64,000 nucleotides of DNA from Tetmemena sp. SeJ-2015 (lineage: Eukaryota > Ciliophora > Spirotrichea > Sporadotrichida > Oxytrichidae), in the NCBI GenBank assembly GCA_027382625.1, contig JAJKFJ010022541.1, positions 1 through 64,000 on the forward strand, given 5' to 3'. The position numbers and the translations under genes are program-made. Positions 57,400-64,000 of this stretch are shown in pieces; position 1 is the first letter of the stretch; every line of letters begins with the position of its first letter. The notes beneath the pieces were generated by a model. It ran no database searches. It was not told where the DNA came from and worked only from the letters and a program-made list of their open reading frames with translations.

Positions 57400-60300
57400 C
57401 TTATTATCGATGCATGCTGACTATGTGAATTTATTTTTACGTGGTATTCTTCTGGTTTAGCGCAACGTTACATTTTTTCGGATAACAAATCTTGAGTAAT
57501 TAAAGAACAGGAGGCAAATTTAAACTTCTCATAAAGTAATTAGGATATTTAAGAGGAGAATAACTCACTTCTTTCTGAAAATTATTATCATTATTAATAA
57601 TATAAAATGCTTAATCTTTTCCATCATAATAGAAAGCAAATTTTATTTAACTTAGAATCCTTTTGACAAATTACTCATTCAAGTATTTTAGGTGTTTAAT
57701 AAAAATGGAATTTCACATTTTTATAAATAAAAAAACTTAAAAAAATTCTTCTTTCAAGTGACATAGTTGAAACGGTGTAGAATTATAAGGAGTCAGACGA
57801 GCCACTCTTATTTTGCGATTGGGAACATCTCATCAATATGTAAATTAAGAATATTTAGAAGCAATAGAATTATACACTTTTTAAAGTGGGGGCTTAGATA
57901 ATAAGGAAGACCTTTCTATTAATTTAAGCGGATACTTATCTTAAAATTAATTTTATGTAGAGATAAACAATCAGCTACAATCATATAAAATTGGGATATA
58001 CCTGATTAGCCAGTAAAAATGATTTTTATTACAAAATAAACGGATTAACTTTAATCCAGATCTCTTTATTTCAAAGGAGCTCACGATTTGATATAACTAG
58101 AATTTATTAAAAAAAGAAATAAAGTAGATATTAAAATAAAATTGGAGCAAATCACGACTATTGTTGAAAATTATCAAATTTAAATGTAGGATGTATAGAA
58201 TTAAATATTTTCAGTTCGCAAAATCATCGTAACTAATCTTAAACACAGGGCATAGTTTAATTAATTCAGTCGTATAATTAAATTAGAAATTTATAAATGC
58301 TAACAGCAACTCAATGATTCTCAGAGAAGGATAGTTTCTTTATTTTAATAATATAATATTTAAATATGATTAGCCATAAACTTATTCAAATAGTAGAAGA
58401 GGAGACATTAATGTGCAATACTCATTATCGAAATAAAAATAAATAATTATCATAGGATGAATCAGTCCATATTTGTATAAATATACCTGCTTTTCCAAGC
58501 TCTCATAATTATAAAATTCACAAATTGTAAAAATTAAGACTTTTGATTAAATTTCTTTTACTTATTTGTTGTTGTATATTTGCATATTTAAACCTCAATT
58601 ACCTACTTCAATTCATCAGAATTTATTAAGCCATGAAATTGATCACAAATTTCTAAGAGCTTGATATCCATAAAATTTTATAAGAGTGCTTATTTCAATA
58701 ATATAAGCCATTCGAGTTAACAAGAGGAAAATATGATAATGATAAGAAGATTAAAGAAGAAACTAATATTACTTGTTGTTAAGCTATAACACAAGATCTA
58801 GGCCAAAAAGTATATGAGCCATTTTTACTGTCGCAAAGTTACAGTCTCCATTTATTACTTAAGTATGCCCTCGAATTTAATTTTATTCTCATCTATAATA
58901 AAAGATGGACAAGAAGTAATGAAGATTTAAGATTTAAAAATAAGTCCAAAAACTATCTAATGTCCCAACTCCCCATAAAATCACCTAAATATCAATCATA
59001 ATTTTGTAAAAATATTTTTCTTAATTTAATAAATGATCAAAAGGTTAAATTTTATGAAATATTTTTAAAGAGAATTATTTTTAATTTTCTAAGAGATTTA
59101 TTTAATTTCCAAGGAGATTTACATTTCTTTTAATTTTGAAAGTTATCTTCAGAAGATATAAATTTATTTAATTTCAATTCATTTAGGACATTTAAAATAA
59201 GTAACTTAGTTTTACTTTAATATATCTTTAATATTGTACGTTCAGCCCCGATTTTTTCAAAAACTTTTGAGTTTTCTTCTGCGTTGCGTAGACAAAAGAG
59301 GACGAAGCTCTTATCATTAGTGTTAAAACCGGTACTGTAAGGTCTCCTTGTCGTATTGCATAAAATTTCCCAAAAAAATGTAATTTTACAGATTTATTAA
59401 TTATCATAATTATAGGGAACGTTCTTGCAACTTGCCAATTATAAATGGTTTTTAATATAATTCTCTAAAGTTCAGTAAAAAGACTAAAAACTCTGGCTAC
59501 TTACTTCACAAGCAGGCTTCCTAGCCAGTAGTCAAAAATCGGGTTTGAACAGATAATAGTTCTAACTATTTCTATATTTCTGTATTACAAATTTTTAGCG
59601 CTTGCATTTTTTCATTTTGTGTTTTTCCATAATTATTTAACATGCATTTTCTACCTTTTATAGTTTAAAAATGGAGATAAAAACATATTTATATTAAAGT
59701 CAACATTTTTTTCTTTTTCCAAGAATTTCATAAAATTTAGCAAAGATTATTATCCTCCTTCGTAGTTGAACTAATTTAATCAAATAAAATTGATTAAAAT
59801 ATTCTGTATATTTTATTCGCAAAATATAAAGAAAAAAAATATATTTTATAAATTGTGAATTAAATGTTTTATCTAAGATCAATCAAAAAGGAAGATTAGA
59901 GTAGTGCTATAAAATTGATTTTAAGATAGTGAGAGATTAAAATTCCTTAGATTAATCAAATATTGAATGTTTAATTTTTATTTTAATTTAAAAATAGGAA
60001 AATTCACTTTAAATTATAAGTAAACTTAATCTCTTTCTTATTTAGTATTTCATATTTTTCTCTCAGAGCACCAAAAATAGTTTTTTAGCAATCAAATTAA
60101 ATAAATTATTTATATTCATTATTTAATCGGTTAGAGAGCACTTTAAGAAACTAAATAAAATTTGGAAAGTAGCCTCCCATTACATTAAAACGGTCATACT
60201 GTATAAAGTGAAAATTGGATGACAAAATTCAAATTAATCAAAGGGGCTTATTATATTCAAAATTAAAAGACATATTTTGATTTTGTCTTAGTGAATAGAA

Positions 60301-62640
60301 TTTATGAGCTCCATTTTTCTGAATGAGAAAAAATTGCTTGAATCTATAATAAATCTTTTCTTAAACCCAATTTAATTTTTTCATAAATTTTTCTAATAAA
60401 AAAATATATCTCTTGAATTTTAAATTCTATCTGCTCTGCTCAAATTAAAAATTTTCATCATGAAAATTAAATCTTAAAATTTGGTTTGTTAATTTGCAAG
60501 AATTAGCGAAATAGGAATCCTCGTCTCTAATTTTAAAATTTTGTCTTTTTTAATTAAAAAACATTTTTAATTTTTTTTGCTTAAAAACTCAGGTAAAAAG
60601 GAAATCTTCTTGTTTAAAAATTAAAAAAAAATGGAAATTATTTTTTTAAAAAGTAAAAAATTAAAATAATTTGAATTTTAAATAAAAAAAAAATATGTTT
60701 TATAAATTTTTTATTTATATTTTGTTTTTAATTTTCTTTCAACTTTTTACTTTTAAGGGTTAAAAAAAATTTTTAATAAATCTTTTAGGGAAAAAAAATC
60801 AGAAAAAAATTAAGTAAAATTCAAACTTCTACTATTTTGAGCATTGGAGACTTGACGGTTGTTTCAGTAGGTACAAATTCTTTTGAATCATGGTATCCTT
60901 AAGAATCTTGAAGTGTAAGATGTCATTGTGATTTACAAAGGAGCTAGTCACATTAGATGGAAGTTTATTAATTTTTTTATTTGGAAAGCAATTTATAATT
61001 CGTATTAATGGATAGACGTTTTGTATTTATTCAATGTTTGTATAAATTTAACAAACGATTTACCTAAGTAAACACTAGAAATAAGCTAAATAAAGAATCA
61101 CTTTGTTTTGTTCTAAATTAGTGATTGAGATGTAAAGAGACATTAAATTTACCATATCTATTTAAGAAGAATGAAGCAGCAAAAATATCATTAAATTAGA
61201 ATTTAATTTATAACTAAGATTGGATTAAATTAATTAGTTTGTTGATCCTCTTTATTAATTTCATTTTTTTAATTTGTTATTAAATTGTAAATTTAAACTT
61301 GTATTTAGGATTTTTCAGTACCTTGCTTCCTATACAATGGCTAGAAGACTATGCTATTATTTTTGCAATAGCTCATATAATGGTCTTTTTTGGAATAACC
61401 TATGAATATTCAAGTATTGTGAAACGATATTTTGAACACATTCCTTTCATGGAATAGGCACAAAAAAACTTAGGCTTCTATTGATAAATATTAATTCGTA
61501 TTGAGAATTAATCTTAATGTATGTAGAAAAAGAAAAATAAAAGAATAATTTTGAGGAAAGTTGGCAATATAGTTTTATTTTTTAATTAATTTATTTTCAA
61601 AGATTCATAACAGTAACAGCAATAATATTTATTATAATCTCCCATTGATTTGTGATTTATATTTTAATTAAATTTAATAAATATAACTTAACTGCAGTCC
61701 TATATTTGTATTAATTACATATTTTTAATCGCCCTATAAATCATATTGGTTCAATCCCTCTTTAAATTATTTATAATTTAATACTTCTTTTAAGGAATAT
61801 CTTTTCATTAACTATTTTTCATGAAACCATGCTTTTCAAATATAAAAATTTCAATAATATGTAAGTAAAGTTTCAATTTTTTTTGAAAATCTTTTTTTCT
61901 TATCGTAAATATCTTCATCAAAAATATCAAAAATGAGAAGACTGATAACTTTTTGAAAGAACTAAACGTTTAATGCTTTGACATTTTCTGATCGTTGTAA
62001 CTTTTTAAAAAATTTTATCTAGATAAATTTTCTCTAAAGAAAACTAAGTTGCTCTAATAAGCTAACAGTGGAGGTGTATTCTTATGAATTCTTTTATTTA
62101 ATTAAAATTCATATAAATTCAGTTTCACAATAAGTTCTGAGAAATCTAAGAGGAATCATAAATTCAAATTATACCTGCAAATAGAATTTTATAGATATAA
62201 TTATATTTCTGAGAACCAATTAAAAATAATTCAAAAATTAAGAGGAGATAGATACTTGCTACTAAAAGCTATATAAAGTAGGTTAAGAATATCTTTTATT
62301 TAAATTTATAATTTACATGTTTAGTAATTAAATTAAATTAAATAATTCGAATTCTTTTATCATCTTATTGGCAATTTTGAAAATTGAAATAAAATTTAAT
62401 TACTTTTCTAGTTCGTGTTTGAATGTATTATTTTTAGATAAATATATTTAATTTGGTTTTGAGTTCACTGGGGATGAATAATAATTATAATAAATTTAAA
62501 ATTTGAGGGGACTTGAGACATCACCACACTTAGCAAGCTTTTTCTACATGATGGATGTCTACAATGGATGCTATAAAGAAAATAGAGCAAAAAGCTCTTG
62601 CAAGAGAATTTTTAATACTTGAAAAAAAACAGATTTTACA
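57400..62640 (+). CDS. Membrane-protein gene segments, paralog set 2
   Basis: Segments parallel set 1: FYVVFFWFSATLHFFG near 57,440, weak coding stretches near 57,800-58,250, FFSTLLPIQWLEDYAIIFAI then AHIMVFFGITYEYSSIVKRY and FEHIPFMEQAQKNLGFY near 61,310-61,480, and FFYMMDVYNGCYKENRA near 62,535. The 61.3 kb segment is intact across two likely membrane helices, whereas its counterpart at 52.3 kb is frame-broken. The long AT-rich intervals would be IESs. The right arm of an inverted repeat (59,235-59,450) lies inside. Family and function unknown. Confidence 0.45.
59235..59450. repeat. Right arm of the inverted repeat matching 54,795-54,990
   Basis: See the left arm. This arm contains an additional 30-40 bp around 59,330-59,365 not present in the left one. 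Confidence 0.75.
59451..61300. other. AT-rich stretch between membrane-protein segments
   Basis: No supported coding content. About 60,440-60,830 shows homopolymer-rich smearing like that of the first 9 kb, suggesting a locally poor consensus. Confidence 0.4.
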
Positions 62641-63000
62641 AACTTAATTTTACGACATACGCTAGCTTTAATAAAAAAAGTTTAAATTTTTATATAAAAT
62701 AAAACTAATTTAAACTTTTAATGTTTAAAAAAAGATATTTTATTCTACTAAGAGCGAATTAAATTATAATAGTTGAATGAGTGAGAATTTAAGTATTCAG
62801 GTATTTAAGAGGAATTAAGAAATCCTCAGGGCATAAAACTCATGCATATCTTGCGGAAACACCACTTGCATACAAGTTTAAACCCATGAAATCATTGCTA
62901 AGTCCTTGACAAGCTCTCCTCACTTCTTTATATATAAGCAAAAGGGTTAAAAATGGACTCAAATATACTGATTCTCCCGACAGTATTCACTCAGAGTCTT
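62641..63000. other. Spacer, composition shift
   Basis: AT-rich until about 62,800, then base composition becomes more balanced up to the window's end. No separate feature recognised. Confidence 0.35.
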
Positions 63001-64000
63001 TCAATCTGACTGGATAACGCTATGCCAATAAACCTCAGTGGTGTTGATTAGACTGAGAGGCGGAAAAAAAGACTTAGGCTTCCTGTAAGACTTGAGAACT
63101 CTAAGTTGTTTGGTGTCACTTTCAAGAAACATTATATAATAATATAATAATAACAACGCATTTTAGACGAACTAGCGTCTTGCGTGTTATATGTTAAACT
63201 TAAGAGGACCGAAGTCCTCCGTGTTAATCAACTCACTCAAGTTGGAGGCTTGGGGTTGAGATGTCTTTGATCTTCTGAGGAACCAAGGTGTCTTCGACCA
63301 CTCATAGCACTCGTCTAGGACACTGACTCAGATAAGTAACTAAACTAATCAAACATCAACGTTAGGATGTCGTTTCTAACCTTCATTTAGTACTTAGTAA
63401 GTAGTTGTGTTGCTGTTGTTTGAACCCCTTCTTGCGTCCACCATATTTGAAATTGATTATTATTTTAATCAAAATTATTATTATTAATTTGATTAAATGT
63501 TCGTGCGTCATCCTATTAATCAAATACGTCATTAAAGGTCTTAATTGAGGTTTTCCTATTAAATACCCAAATAGGATTAGTATTAAATAGGGGGTTGATT
63601 CCCACTACCCAATATGAGGTTGACTGACTCTTAATGAACTGGCTGAGCGGGTTTGTAGTTAGCGTTTAAACCCACGAAAGGTTTCGGTCTGTAGGGAATA
63701 AAGACCGTCCTGACAGGATTGCGACGTTAATCTTCGTCTTCTCCTTCTTGTCATACATCAGTGTAGAGGGATTACGGCTTTTAGGTGCTTGCCTGGACCA
63801 TCTTTGGATCATGGCCCTGTACTTTCCCAAGTTTTTGGCAACCCATAGGGAAGAAGTAATTCCATGGCGCCCCTGAGCTCAGGGTTCTTCTCCTGTGCAT
63901 AAGAAAGATTAGATAGCCTGTAAGTCCTTAAGTAGACTCCTAGATTTGCCCAAGGCGCTGTGTTGAGCATCTGGATCCACTTCCAGCGACTTTTCTCACC
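63001..64000 (-). CDS. Unrecognised minus-strand coding region, truncated by the window
   Basis: One long minus-strand frame (about 63,860 down to TGA at 63237-63239) reads MIQRWSRQAPKSRNPSTLMY, KINVAILSGRSLFPTDRNLS, QSTSYWVVGINPLFNTNPIW, an Asn/Gln-rich stretch, QIWWTQEGVQTTATQLLTKY and MKVRNDILTLMFDQFSYLSE. A second frame continues SELINTEDFGPLKFNIQHAR to SLINTTEVYWHSVIQSD and TGA (63001-63003). Upstream, another frame (KWIQMLNTAPWANLGVYLRT, NLSYAQEKNPELRGAMELLL) reaches the window edge. Many TAA/TAG codons read as Gln. The length and composition look like a real gene or mobile-element ORF. I do not recognise the family. Confidence 0.5.

Noticed and set aside
63600..64000. Ribosomal or other structural RNA.
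   Set aside because: The balanced base composition suggested it, but no conserved rRNA or tRNA motif was found and a long minus-strand reading frame explains the composition better.

Overview
The window looks like germline (micronuclear) DNA of a hypotrich/spirotrich ciliate of the Oxytricha/Stylonychia type. Three signs point there. (1) Conserved proteins read through only if TAA and TAG encode Gln and TGA is the sole stop. (2) Genes are cut by short AT-rich internal eliminated sequences (IESs) flanked by 4-10 bp direct repeats (pointers); deleting one repeat plus the intervening DNA restores family motifs exactly. (3) There are fragments of telomere-bearing (TBE-like) transposons with C4A4 termini, a DDE transposase, an opposite-strand small ORF and a zinc-finger/kinase ORF. 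The genus is an inference, and no rRNA or tRNA was recognised.

Layout. 1-9.4 kb: a second copy of a host segment (ABCG transporter N-terminal half, minus strand; LRR-like gene, plus strand), flanked by an inverted repeat and written in poor-looking 'smeared' sequence. 9.6-11.25 kb: TBE-like zinc-finger/kinase ORF ending in a terminal repeat with telomeric G4T4-like DNA. 12.2-18.7 kb: an ABCG half-transporter gene on the minus strand in at least seven coding segments, interrupted by a 1.5 kb inverted-repeat IES and enclosing a GNAT-like gene. 20.1-23.5 kb: the LRR-like gene (better copy) with an inserted foldback element. 24.2-27.5 kb: decayed TBE-like element. 28.1-28.9 kb: Pro/Gln-rich protein gene (minus). 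29.5-31.1 kb: two compact genes, a glutaminyl-peptide cyclotransferase and a U11/U12-25K-like ubiquitin-fold protein, each with one small IES; the second also has a 32-nt intron. 31.4-38.9 kb: a very large TRP/polycystin-like channel with many IESs, four of which I resolved to the base. 40-43 kb: an Asn/Gln-rich unknown gene, a small unknown ORF and an LEA-like segment. 46.8-62.6 kb: very AT-rich DNA with scattered membrane-protein segments in at least two tandem paralogous sets, foldback elements, dispersed repeats and a lone TBE terminal repeat. 63-64 kb: an unrecognised minus-strand coding region.

Most genes here only become readable after germline-limited DNA is removed during development, so long ORFs are few. 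The most informative feature is the pair of paralogous segments (about 1.5-8.1 kb and 16.3-23.9 kb): each carries insertions the other lacks, so empty sites, target duplications and an IES-free junction can be read directly. Exact ends of multi-segment genes are approximate unless stated.
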